Shown one piece after another: positions 25,101 through 33,010 of a stretch of 50,189 nucleotides of DNA; within the stretch, counting starts at the first letter, position 1; every line of letters starts with the position of its first letter. The stretch is from Muribaculaceae bacterium (lineage in GTDB: Bacteria > Bacteroidota > Bacteroidia > Bacteroidales > Muribaculaceae). The notes below the pieces were generated by a model. The model worked only from the letters and a program-made list of their open reading frames with translations. It had not been told where the DNA came from and searched no databases. Location of the stretch: contig JAMPAK010000001.1 of assembly GCA_023667285.1 (NCBI GenBank), forward strand, positions 866,401 through 916,589, in the 5' to 3' direction. The position numbers and the translations under genes were made by a program.

Positions 25101-26624
25101 ATGCTAAGACCTGAAGACAAAGAGCTGCTGGCCCAGAAGGGTATCAGCGAGGCCGAAGTGGAGGCCCAGCTCAATCGGTTTGTGACCGGTTTCCCATATC
25201 TGAAAATCGAGGATTCGGCGCGTGTTGGCGCGGGTATCTTCCGTCTGTCGGAGGAGGATATCAACGGTGCGCTGGAGCGCTGGCATGAGTATCTGGAGCA
25301 TGGCGGCGAGGTGTGCAAGTTTGTGCCTGCGTCGGGCGCTGCCTCGCGTATGTTCAAGGCTCTGTTTGAATATGTAGACGGCGGGACTGATGAGCTGAAG
25401 GAGGGATCGACTGTGGCTCAGCTGCTGGGGCAGGTGGAGAAGCTGCCGTTCCTGCCTGAGCTGCGCGAGGCTTGCGAGAAACTCTATGGGAAGTCGCTCG
25501 AGGAACTCATGGCCGAGGGGCGGAACCGCGACATCATCGCGGCTATCGTGAAGCCTGAGGGTATGAACTATGGGGGCCTGCCGAAGGGTCTGCTGAAGTT
25601 CCACACCTATGCCGGCGGTGCGCGCACACCCATCGAGGAACATCTCACCGAGGGGGCGCAGACGGCGGCTAACTCGAAGGGTGTGGTGAACCTGCACTTC
25701 ACCGTCTCGGCCAACCACCGCAAGCTCTTTGAGGAGAAGCTCAAGGAGGTGATCCCGGCCACGGAGGCCAGGACGGGCGTGAAGTTCAATGTGTCGATGA
25801 GCGAGCAGAAGCCCTCGACTGACACTATCGCTGTGAATCCGGACAATACCCCATTCCTGGAGGATGGCAAGCTGCTGTTCCGTCCCGGCGGTCACGGCGC
25901 GCTGATTCAGAATCTCAACGATATGGAGAGCGCTGTGGTCTTCATCAAGAATATCGACAATGTGGTGCCTGACTCGCGCAGAGCTGACACAGTGAAGTAT
26001 AAGGAGGTGCTGGGCGGCCTGCTGCTGGAGGTGCATGACCAGATTGAGGAGGACCTCATTGCGCTGGAGGAGAAGGTGTATACCGCCGACGACCTGAAGC
26101 GTATGGCCGACTATCTGAAGACGGTGCTGAATGTGCATGACGAGCGTCTGGACTCGATGAAGGACGAGGAGGCTGCGGAGTATATCAAGGCCAAGCTCAA
26201 CAGGCCCCTGAGAGTGTGTGGAATGGTGCGCAACGAGGGTGAGCCCGGCGGCGGCCCGTTCATAGCCTATAACCCCGACGGGTCTGCCTCGCCCCAGATC
26301 CTGGAGAGCAATCAGGTTGATCTCTCGAATGCTGAGTATAAGCGTATGATGTCTGAGGCGACACACTTCAATCCGGTGGACCTGGTGTGCTACATCAAGG
26401 ATATCCATGGGAAGAAGTTTGACCTGCCGAAGTATGTCGACCCGGCCACGGGTTTCATCTCGTCGAAGTCGAGCCACGGCAAGGAGCTGCGCGCCATGGA
26501 GCTGCCCGGCCTCTGGAACGGCGCCATGAGCGACTGGAACACGGTGTTTGTGGAGGTGCCCATCTCGACATTTAACCCTGTCAAGACTGTCAACGACCTG
26601 CTCCGTCCCGCACATCAGGGATAA
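25101..26624 (+). CDS. DUF4301 family protein
   Basis: A 507-residue soluble protein without signal peptide. It matches my recollection of the Bacteroidetes DUF4301 family: an N-terminal helical region (1-70), VPASGAASRMFKAL (about 76-89), a central part with GLPKGLLKFHTY and GGARTPIEEH, then FRPGGHGALIQNLNDM and a C-terminal NEGEPGGGPF. The Gly-rich loops and GGHGAL resemble nucleotide-sugar transferases, but no activity is established. It has its own promoter and a hairpin terminator. Coding-strand composition is G-rich, unlike the C-rich plus-strand genes at 7-15 kb. A long open frame on the opposite strand is a shadow. Confidence 0.85.
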   Translation: MLRPEDKELLAQKGISEAEVEAQLNRFVTGFPYLKIEDSARVGAGIFRLSEEDINGALERWHEYLEHGGEVCKFVPASGAASRMFKALFEYVDGGTDELKEGSTVAQLLGQVEKLPFLPELREACEKLYGKSLEELMAEGRNRDIIAAIVKPEGMNYGGLPKGLLKFHTYAGGARTPIEEHLTEGAQTAANSKGVVNLHFTVSANHRKLFEEKLKEVIPATEARTGVKFNVSMSEQKPSTDTIAVNPDNTPFLEDGKLLFRPGGHGALIQNLNDMESAVVFIKNIDNVVPDSRRADTVKYKEVLGGLLLEVHDQIEEDLIALEEKVYTADDLKRMADYLKTVLNVHDERLDSMKDEEAAEYIKAKLNRPLRVCGMVRNEGEPGGGPFIAYNPDGSASPQILESNQVDLSNAEYKRMMSEATHFNPVDLVCYIKDIHGKKFDLPKYVDPATGFISSKSSHGKELRAMELPGLWNGAMSDWNTVFVEVPISTFNPVKTVNDLLRPAHQG

Positions 26625-26640
26625 CGCATAGAAAACCATG

Positions 26641-26677
26641 ACCCATCCCGGGGCGGCTGACCGTCGCCGGGATGGGT
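26641..26677 (+). terminator. Terminator of the DUF4301 gene
   Basis: ACCCATCCCGG (26641-26651) pairs perfectly with CCGGGATGGGT (26667-26677). The tail TGTCTG is weakly T-rich. Confidence 0.65.
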
Positions 26678-26760
26678 TGTCTGCTCACGGCGAGTCCCCG
26701 GGCCACCGGGCAGAACTCTCACGGCCATGAGTTTGTTTATCTTTCAAAGACTGTTTAGTT

Positions 26761-27840
26761 ATGGGCAAGAGAGATGACATAATGAAGATATGGCAGGAGA
26801 GTTTCAAGGATCCGCGCTCATATGTGGCGATGTATTTCGACCGCGTGTATCGCGACGATGAAGCCATGCTTCTCACCGACCCATCAGGGGCGCCGGTGAG
26901 TTCGCTGCTGTTGCAGCAATATTCGATGACGTTTCACGGATCGACGCTTCCGGTGGGCTATATAGCCGGTGCGGCGACGCGGCGGATGCAGCGAGGCAAG
27001 GGGTATATGTCGCGCCTGATGGACGATGCGCTGAAGGCGTCGGCCGCGCGCGGCGATATGCTCTGTGCGCTCATTCCGGCCACGGAGGCATTGTACTGGT
27101 TCTACAGGAGGTATGGATTCTCGACGGTGTTCTACACGAAGGAGCAGCGGTTCACGGCGCTACACCCGTTTCCGGTTAAGGAGGAGTATGGCGACGGGGG
27201 CACGATGCATCAGGATGACCTATGGAGCGCTTTTGACCGCTTCCAGCACATCAGGCCTTGCTATGTTGTGCACACGCGGAGGCAGTTTGAGAATATCCTG
27301 GCCGACAATGAGGCCGACGGGGGTGACTTTGTGGTGGTGACGCGCGACAATCCTGACTCGGGGCCTGAGATAGTCTCGATGGCATGGGCTGTGGGCCGGG
27401 ATGACCTCATCCTGGTGAAGGACCTGATGGGTGTCTCGGAGGATGCGCGCACGGCAGCCATGAGGCGTCTGCGCCAACTGCATCCGGGGGTGCCATTCCT
27501 GCTCTACGGTCGTCCGGGCGACACAACCGGCGGGCGGCTTATGCCCAGGGCCATGGCGCGTGTGGTGAATGCCTCGCTGCTGCTTGGGGCGGTGGCGGCG
27601 TCGCAGCCGAGGTTCAGGTGTAGGGTCAGGGTGACAGACCATATGCTCCCGGAGATCAACTCGCATACATATATCTTAGAGGACGGCGTTTGCACCATTG
27701 ACGATGGACTGGACGCAGACCGGCTCGACTTTGATGTCACCTCGGATGTCCTGGCAGACATAGCCTTCTCATCGCCTAAGATGGGCGAAATTCTCCGATT
27801 TCCGTCGGAGCGCCCCATGATTTCATTAATGTTAGACTGA
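26761..27840 (+). CDS. GNAT family N-acetyltransferase (Eis-like)
   Basis: A 359-residue acetyltransferase. The GNAT core lies in the first 150 residues. The acetyl-CoA loop [14 protein letters not shown] (about 74-87) fits the R/QxxGxG/A pattern, and [18 protein letters not shown] is the strand-helix after it. The long C-terminal half, ending with [10 protein letters not shown] and a sterol-carrier-like fold, resembles the two-domain Eis type. Substrate unknown. An alternative start is the Met at residue 8 (26782). It is followed by engB after two bases. Confidence 0.82.
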   Translation: MGKRDDIMKIWQESFKDPRSYVAMYFDRVYRDDEAMLLTDPSGAPVSSLLLQQYSMTFHGSTLPVGYIAGAATRRMQRGKGYMSRLMDDALKASAARGDMLCALIPATEALYWFYRRYGFSTVFYTKEQRFTALHPFPVKEEYGDGGTMHQDDLWSAFDRFQHIRPCYVVHTRRQFENILADNEADGGDFVVVTRDNPDSGPEIVSMAWAVGRDDLILVKDLMGVSEDARTAAMRRLRQLHPGVPFLLYGRPGDTTGGRLMPRAMARVVNASLLLGAVAASQPRFRCRVRVTDHMLPEINSHTYILEDGVCTIDDGLDADRLDFDVTSDVLADIAFSSPKMGEILRFPSERPMISLMLD

Positions 27841-27842
27841 TT

Positions 27843-28469
27843 ATGATTGTCAATTCTGCACGGTTCGCACTGTCGAGCCCCACATACAAGAAGTGTCCGA
27901 CGGACACGCGCCATGAGTATGCCTTTATCGGTCGGAGCAACGTGGGCAAGTCGTCGCTCATCAATATGCTCACCGGCCAAGCCAAGTTGGCCAAGACCTC
28001 GTCGACTCCGGGCAAGACCCTGCTCATCAATCACTTCCTTGTCAATGATTCGTGGTATATAGTGGATCTCCCTGGCTATGGGTTTGCCCAGAGAGGGAAG
28101 GTGCAGCGCGAGGAACTCGAGAGGATGATAAAGGGGTATATTCTCAACCGGGAGCAGATGACCAACCTCTTTGTGCTTATAGACTCGCGCCACAAGCCCA
28201 TGAAGATTGACCTTGAGTTTTTTGAGTGGCTCGGGGAGAATGGCATCCCGTTCTCGATAGTGTTCACCAAACTCGACAAACTGGGCAACGATGTGGGGCG
28301 GCGCAACGTCAAGGCATATTGCGACATTCTGCTGGAGACATGGGAGGAGCTGCCCCCCATATTCCTGACCTCGAGCGAGGACCGACGCGGCCGCGAGGAA
28401 CTTCTGGACTACATCGAGGAACTCAACCGTCTGCCCGTGGGGTGTGGCGAAGAGGAAACGGCCGAGTGA
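27843..28469 (+). CDS. engB: Ribosome biogenesis GTPase EngB/YsxC
   Basis: A 208-residue TRAFAC-class GTPase required for 50S subunit assembly. G1 is GRSNVGKS (30-37), G2 includes TSSTPGKT, G3 is DLPGYG and G4 is TKLD. Size and motif spacing fit YihA/YsxC. It begins two bases after the GNAT stop, so the genes form an operon. Confidence 0.96.
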   Translation: MIVNSARFALSSPTYKKCPTDTRHEYAFIGRSNVGKSSLINMLTGQAKLAKTSSTPGKTLLINHFLVNDSWYIVDLPGYGFAQRGKVQREELERMIKGYILNREQMTNLFVLIDSRHKPMKIDLEFFEWLGENGIPFSIVFTKLDKLGNDVGRRNVKAYCDILLETWEELPPIFLTSSEDRRGREELLDYIEELNRLPVGCGEEETAE

Positions 28470-28527
28470 ACAATGGCGGCTGCAGTGGTGTTTAACCTGT
28501 GTAAAACTCACAAAAACATCACTGACT

Positions 28528-28677
28528 ATGGATAAGAAGACAGCAAAATGTGGCGGCGCGGACTATCGCGGCGCTGATATCAATAAGGGTGACGATTGCA
28601 AGAACACCAAAAGACTCGTGAAAGAGGATATCAAGGATCTCAACAACAATCCTCGCAACAACGAGATTGACAACTGA
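28528..28677 (+). CDS. Small hydrophilic protein, 49 residues
   Basis: A short Lys/Asp/Asn-rich frame (MDKKTAKCGGADYRGADIN at the start; NNNPRNNEIDN at the end), with 30% or more charged residues, two Cys and no membrane segment. I chose the ATG at 28528 because the in-frame extension upstream overlaps engB and looks unlike the rest. It lies 58 bases after engB and is followed by a hairpin terminator, which supports a real transcribed gene. Function unknown. Confidence 0.6.
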   Translation: MDKKTAKCGGADYRGADINKGDDCKNTKRLVKEDIKDLNNNPRNNEIDN

Positions 28678-28714
28678 TCCTCCCCACCGTATCAAGTTTA
28701 GTTCAACAAAGAGC

Positions 28715-28753
28715 GAAAACAGTGCCTCCGGCGATGCCGGTGGCGCTGTTTTC
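28715..28753 (+). terminator. Terminator after the engB/small-protein unit
   Basis: GAAAACAG-GCC-CCGG...CCGG-GGC-CTGTTTTC forms a nearly perfect hairpin whose A/T arms give a T-run on exit. Confidence 0.75.
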
Positions 28754-28760
28754 CGTGTTG

Positions 28761-28820
28761 AGTGACGATTAAAAAATAACATGTTCGAGAATTTTACAAG
28801 TTATTTTTTTAATCGTCACT
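28761..28820. repeat. 20-bp inverted repeat with 19-nt spacer
   Basis: AGTGACGATTAAAAAATAAC (28761-28780) faces GTTATTTTTTTAATCGTCACT (28800-28820), identical apart from one extra A/T, with 19 bases between. It follows the previous terminator directly and lies just before the promoter of the GH28 remnant and sulfatase. It could be a relic of a mobile element's ends, a regulator-binding site or an extra terminator. Confidence 0.7.
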
Positions 28821-28826
28821 TAATTG

Positions 28827-28857
28827 TTGCCGGGTTAGAGATTAATGCGTATATTTG
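28827..28857 (+). promoter_or_regulatory. Promoter upstream of the GH28 remnant and sulfatase
   Basis: TTG (28827-28829), a 20-base spacer and TATATTTG (28850-28857). The box overlaps the first codons of the GH28-remnant frame, so a transcript started here (about 28863) would lack that ATG and would mainly serve the sulfatase and anSME genes. Confidence 0.6.
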
Positions 28858-29117
28858 ACAGCGGTTTTTCACGTCTAAACAGCAATCCCGTCATCAACAA
28901 TATCACATGCACTGATGCCGACAGGGCAATCGTCATAAAAGGTCTCCCCGAGATGAATGTGCAGCAAATCACCATCTCCAACTCCATATTCGAGGCCCGA
29001 AACAAAAGTGTCATAAACTACGCTTCAGATGTGACACTCAGGAACGTCAAATTCACAGACGGCACTGAAAATCCAATCATTTTAAATCACTCAAACAATA
29101 TAAATCTTTTACCATGA
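28845..29117 (+). pseudogene. 3' remnant of a GH28-like glycoside hydrolase gene
   Basis: A 90-residue frame that resembles only the C-terminal right-handed beta-helix end of GH28 (polygalacturonase-type) enzymes: NPVINNITCTDADRAIV, KGLPEMNVQQITISNS and VTLRNVKF. All catalytic parts are missing. Its first codons overlap a promoter box, and no upstream GH28 sequence remains, so a deletion seems to have joined a promoter region to the gene's 3' end. Its stop overlaps the sulfatase ATG (ATGA), showing that the intact gene was once translationally coupled to the sulfatase. Confidence 0.65.
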
Positions 29118-30562
29118 ATGGCAAATCTTTACTTCTCGCAGCGGGGAGTGTAAGCGGACTTATTCTCTCAGGATGCGCAAAGGATAAAGCTGCAGAAGCC
29201 AAGGCCGCTTCTCCTAACGTCATCTTCATTCTTGCCGATGACCTGGGCATCGGCGATATCTCACCGTATGGTCAAAAGTTGATCAAGACGCCTAATCTTG
29301 ACCGTATGGAGCGTGAGGGAATGAAGTTCACTCAGTCTTATGCCGGGACAGCCGTCTCGGCGCCATCCCGAGCATCCCTTATGACGGGTCAACACACTGG
29401 CCATACCCACATTCGCGGCAATCTCCGCCACGACCCTGAGGGACAAGTGGCTATGCCTGACTCGACTTATACCCTGGCACGTCTTTTCAAGGATAACGGC
29501 TATGCCACCGGATGTTTCGGCAAATGGGGACTGGGCTATCCGGGTTCAGAGTCTGACCCCACGAAGATGGGTTTCGACCGTTTCTTTGGCTATAACTGCC
29601 AGACACTCGCCCACGACTACTATCCGGACCACCTGTGGAATGGCCTTGAACGTGTGGAATTGCCTCAGAATTATGAACAGGCAGAGACGACATATTCGGC
29701 TGACACAATCCATCAGCAGGCACTCGACTTTATTCGTGCGAATGCCGACAAACCGTTCTTCACGTTCCTCTCATATACTCTCCCCCATGCTGAGCTGGTG
29801 CTTCCGCACGACTCCGTCTATAATTATTATTGCAACGTCATCCCTGCTGAGGATGACAAGGCCTGGAAGGCACGGAATCCGAATGTCGTAGGAGCATATG
29901 GAGCCACAGACCGTCCTCTGGCGTCTTTCGCCTCAATGGTGACACGCCTCGACTCGTATGTGGGAGATGTGCTGGATCTGCTCGCCGAACTGGGGATTGA
30001 CGATAACACAATCGTGGTCTTCACTTCAGACAACGGCCCTCACCGTGAAGGTGGCGCCAATCCCGACTTTTTCGACAGTTACGGCCCATATCGCGGCATC
30101 AAGCGTGACCTCTATGAGGGAGGCATCCGCATGCCTATGATAGTCCGTTATCCCGGCAAGGTGAAGGAGGGCTCAATCAATGACCATATGCTGGCTTTCT
30201 GGGATGTAATGCCCACATTTGCCGAACTTACAGGCACTCAACTTAAATCGCCTACCGACGGTATCTCTTTCCTTCCATCGCTCTTAGGGAAGGAGGGCCA
30301 GAAGGAGCATGACTATCTCTACTGGGAATTCCACGAGGGTGGGGGCAAGCAGGCTATGCGCATGGGCGACTGGAAGACTGTGCGCCTTAATGTCTCAGAC
30401 AGCACTAAGCGAGTCACCGAACTTTACAACCTTGCCTCTGACGTACATGAGGATAACAACGTGGCCGATCAAAACCCGGAACTTGTGGCACGCATGGAGT
30501 TTCTCATGGACAGTGTCCGCACTCACTCGGATCTCTTTAACTTCAAAAGAGGTGAACGTTGA
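29114..30562 (+). CDS. Serine-type sulfatase, lipoprotein
   Basis: A 482-residue family S1 sulfatase that removes sulfate esters, probably from host or plant glycans. VIFILADDLGIGD (36-48) supplies the first calcium ligands. The modification motif is S-A-P-S-R (82-86) followed by ASLMTG; Ser82 would be oxidised to formylglycine, so this is the anaerobic Ser type. A second metal motif, FTSDNGPH, lies about residue 300. The N terminus is a lipoprotein signal with lipobox LSGC (Cys21), so it acts in the periplasm or on the surface. Its maturase follows after three bases. The exact sulfated substrate is unknown; the GH28 relic next door hints at an acidic polysaccharide. Confidence 0.92.
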   Translation: MNGKSLLLAAGSVSGLILSGCAKDKAAEAKAASPNVIFILADDLGIGDISPYGQKLIKTPNLDRMEREGMKFTQSYAGTAVSAPSRASLMTGQHTGHTHIRGNLRHDPEGQVAMPDSTYTLARLFKDNGYATGCFGKWGLGYPGSESDPTKMGFDRFFGYNCQTLAHDYYPDHLWNGLERVELPQNYEQAETTYSADTIHQQALDFIRANADKPFFTFLSYTLPHAELVLPHDSVYNYYCNVIPAEDDKAWKARNPNVVGAYGATDRPLASFASMVTRLDSYVGDVLDLLAELGIDDNTIVVFTSDNGPHREGGANPDFFDSYGPYRGIKRDLYEGGIRMPMIVRYPGKVKEGSINDHMLAFWDVMPTFAELTGTQLKSPTDGISFLPSLLGKEGQKEHDYLYWEFHEGGGKQAMRMGDWKTVRLNVSDSTKRVTELYNLASDVHEDNNVADQNPELVARMEFLMDSVRTHSDLFNFKRGER

Positions 30563-30565
30563 GAC

Positions 30566-31792
30566 ATGGGTGACGCCGGCTTTATAGAATCGCCGTTTCT
30601 ATTCCCTCTACATTTTATGGCAAAACCCGCAGGAGCGATGTGCAATCTCTCCTGCGAGTATTGCTATTACCTTGATAAAAACGAGATTGTCTCCCCCGGC
30701 CGGCCGACGCAATACATGAGCGACGAACTGCTCGAAACATTCATCAGGAAATACATATCATCACAGCCTCAGGAGGATATCCTTTTCATCTGGCACGGGG
30801 GGGAGACGTTGCTTCGGAAGCGCTCGTTCTACGAGCGTGTCCTTGAACTGCAGGCCAAGCATGCCGGGGGACACAGGATTGACAATTGCATCCAGACAAA
30901 CGGTGTTCTCCTCACTGATGACTGGTGTCGCTTTTTTCACGACAATAATTTTCTGGTGGGCGTATCTATTGACGGACCCGGACGTTTCCATGACGAGTAT
31001 CGCCGCGACCGCTACGACCGTCCCACTTTCCTCAAGGTGCTGAAAGGAATACATCTGCTTAATAAGCATGAGGTCGAGTGGAATGCGATGGCCGTGGTCA
31101 ACGATTACAATTCTCATCACCCTCTGGAGTTCTACCGTTTCTTCCGGGATGCTCTTGGCTGCCGGTTCTTGCAGTTTGCACCTATCGTCGAGCGGCTTAA
31201 TGGCAGTCAGCTCTTATCATCCGATGCTACAAAGGGAGAACTTGCGTCTTTTTCAGTCGATGCGGAAACTTGGGGAAGTTTCCTTTGCAAGATTTTTGAT
31301 GAATGGGTGAGACATGATGTGGGTGAGATGTTTGTCCAAATTTTTGACGCCACTTTGGCCAACTGGGTCGGAGTCACACCCGGAGTCTGCTCGCTGGCTC
31401 CAAGATGTGGCTCTTCGCCGGTAATCGAACACAATGGCGATATTTATGTGTGTGACCATTTTGTGTTTCCCGAATATCGTGTAGGCAATGTCAACGACAT
31501 CGACTATCACCGTCTTCTGAACCGTCAGATTGACTTCGGGAATAGAAAACGTTCCACACTCCCCCGGAAATGCCGAGAGTGCAAATACTTGTTCGCATGC
31601 AACGGCGAATGTCCCAAGAACCGCATCATCCCCACTGATACAGATGGGTGTCGCCTTAACTATCTTTGTGAGGGCTACTATCATTTCTTTGACCATGCGG
31701 CTCCCTATATGGAGATAATGAAACAGGAATATCTCAGCTCACGCCCTCCATCAAATATCATCTCAAAGCTCAAATCCCATCCCGTTAAATAA
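30566..31792 (+). CDS. Anaerobic sulfatase-maturating enzyme (radical SAM, SPASM)
   Basis: A 408-residue radical SAM enzyme. The [4Fe-4S]-SAM motif is C26-x3-C30-x2-C33 (CNLSCEYC). IWHGGE follows, and QTNG is the SAM-binding strand. The C-terminal Cys-rich SPASM region (CSLAPRCG, CDHF, CRECKYLFACNGECP) would hold two auxiliary clusters. The family converts Ser or Cys of the sulfatase motif to formylglycine in the cytosol. It immediately follows a Ser-type sulfatase, its obvious substrate. Confidence 0.93.
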   Translation: MGDAGFIESPFLFPLHFMAKPAGAMCNLSCEYCYYLDKNEIVSPGRPTQYMSDELLETFIRKYISSQPQEDILFIWHGGETLLRKRSFYERVLELQAKHAGGHRIDNCIQTNGVLLTDDWCRFFHDNNFLVGVSIDGPGRFHDEYRRDRYDRPTFLKVLKGIHLLNKHEVEWNAMAVVNDYNSHHPLEFYRFFRDALGCRFLQFAPIVERLNGSQLLSSDATKGELASFSVDAETWGSFLCKIFDEWVRHDVGEMFVQIFDATLANWVGVTPGVCSLAPRCGSSPVIEHNGDIYVCDHFVFPEYRVGNVNDIDYHRLLNRQIDFGNRKRSTLPRKCRECKYLFACNGECPKNRIIPTDTDGCRLNYLCEGYYHFFDHAAPYMEIMKQEYLSSRPPSNIISKLKSHPVK

Positions 31793-31854
31793 CTTATAGT
31801 GTGTCTGACGGTAACTATTATGCTGATATTTTAGGCGGTATTGAGAAAAATCCT

Positions 31855-31862
31855 TAAATTTG
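31855..31862 (+). promoter_or_regulatory. -7 box of the lpx operon
   Basis: TAAATTTG, preceded by a T-rich stretch (ATATTTTAGG) about 20 bases upstream that is a weak -33 match. Leader of about 65 nt to the lpxD ATG. Confidence 0.55.
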
Positions 31863-31932
31863 CAGTGAAATTGGGTCATTGTGTCTGCACGTGGCCAAGA
31901 TATTAACCTTCAACCTGCCAACACAAGCAAGC

Positions 31933-32955
31933 ATGGAACTAACAGCATCTCAACTTGCTGCGATGATAGGCGGTGATGTCGAGGGAAACCCTGATGTCAC
32001 CGTCGGGACATTTGCCAAGATAGAGGAGGGCCACGCAGGGGCACTCTCATTTCTGGCTAATCCTAAGTATACACATTACATCTATACGACAGAGTCGTCA
32101 GTGGTGCTGGTGAGACGCGATTTCGAGCCGGAGCAGCCGGTGAAGGCTACGCTCATCCGCGTTGATGACCCATATGCCACCATAGCACATCTGCTCGATA
32201 TGGTCACCAAGATGACCGCGGTGGAGAAGCGCGGTGTGGAACAGCCCTCCTTCATAGCTCCCGGCGTAGAGATTCCCGAGGATGCCTATGTGGGAGCGTT
32301 TGCTTATATAGGGACTGGGGCTGAGATAGGCCGCGGAGCCAAGATCTATCCACAGACTTATGTGGGGGACGGATCCAAGATCGGTGAGGGGGCCATCCTC
32401 TATGCCGGTGTAAAGGTGTATGCCGGTTGTGAGATAGGTTCTCGCTGCATCATCCACTCAGGAGCCGTGATAGGGGCCGACGGATTTGGGTTTGCTCCCA
32501 ATGCTGACGGCCACTATGAGAAGATTCCCCAGACGGGCAACGTCGTCATCGAGGATGATGTGGAGATAGGAGCCAACACGACTGTGGACCGTGCTATGAT
32601 GGGTTCGACCCGCATCTGTCGCGGCGCTAAACTCGACAATCTCATCCAGATAGCCCACAATTGTGGGGTGGGCGAGGATACCGTCATGGCCGCTCAGGCC
32701 GGAGTGGCAGGGTCGACTAAGATAGGCGCCCGCTGCATGGTGGGAGGTCAGGTGGGCTTTGTGGGGCACATCACCATAGCCGACGGCACCCACATCGGGG
32801 CCCAGAGCGGTGTGACCCGTGCCACAGAGCCGGGCGCGCGTATAATGGGGGCACCGGCGGTGGAGATGGGCGAGTATGCCCGCTCGCTGGTCTACACAAA
32901 GCGCCTCCCAAAACTCTTTGAGCAGGTGAAGGCTCTGGAAAGGAAACTGAAATGA
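31933..32955 (+). CDS. lpxD: UDP-3-O-acylglucosamine N-acyltransferase
   Basis: A 340-residue enzyme of lipid A synthesis that adds the second 3-hydroxyacyl chain. The N-terminal uridine-binding domain (MELTASQLAAMIGGDVEGN, FLANPKY) is followed by a left-handed beta helix of hexapeptide repeats (about 100-320). The catalytic His is in LIQIAHNCGVGE. The start at 31933 gives the usual N terminus; an in-frame GTG at 31879 is possible but not needed. First gene of lpxD / lpxC-fabZ / lpxA. Confidence 0.95.
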   Translation: MELTASQLAAMIGGDVEGNPDVTVGTFAKIEEGHAGALSFLANPKYTHYIYTTESSVVLVRRDFEPEQPVKATLIRVDDPYATIAHLLDMVTKMTAVEKRGVEQPSFIAPGVEIPEDAYVGAFAYIGTGAEIGRGAKIYPQTYVGDGSKIGEGAILYAGVKVYAGCEIGSRCIIHSGAVIGADGFGFAPNADGHYEKIPQTGNVVIEDDVEIGANTTVDRAMMGSTRICRGAKLDNLIQIAHNCGVGEDTVMAAQAGVAGSTKIGARCMVGGQVGFVGHITIADGTHIGAQSGVTRATEPGARIMGAPAVEMGEYARSLVYTKRLPKLFEQVKALERKLK

Positions 32956-33010
32956 GCCTCGGAGATGTGGCCATTTACTGTAAACAATGTCACTAAAAAC
33001 AGACAAACAT

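Noticed and set aside
25104-26639. 511-residue open frame antisense to the DUF4301 gene
   Set aside because: It mirrors the DUF4301 gene almost exactly. Its product is Leu/His/Arg-rich without any family motif, and the plus strand has promoter, family match and terminator.
27504-28511. 335-residue open frame antisense to the GNAT gene and engB
   Set aside because: It overlaps two genes with clear catalytic motifs; its own product has no recognisable domain.
28761-28820. Invertible (phase-variable) promoter
   Set aside because: The spacer is only 19 bases and contains no promoter motif; no invertase gene is nearby.
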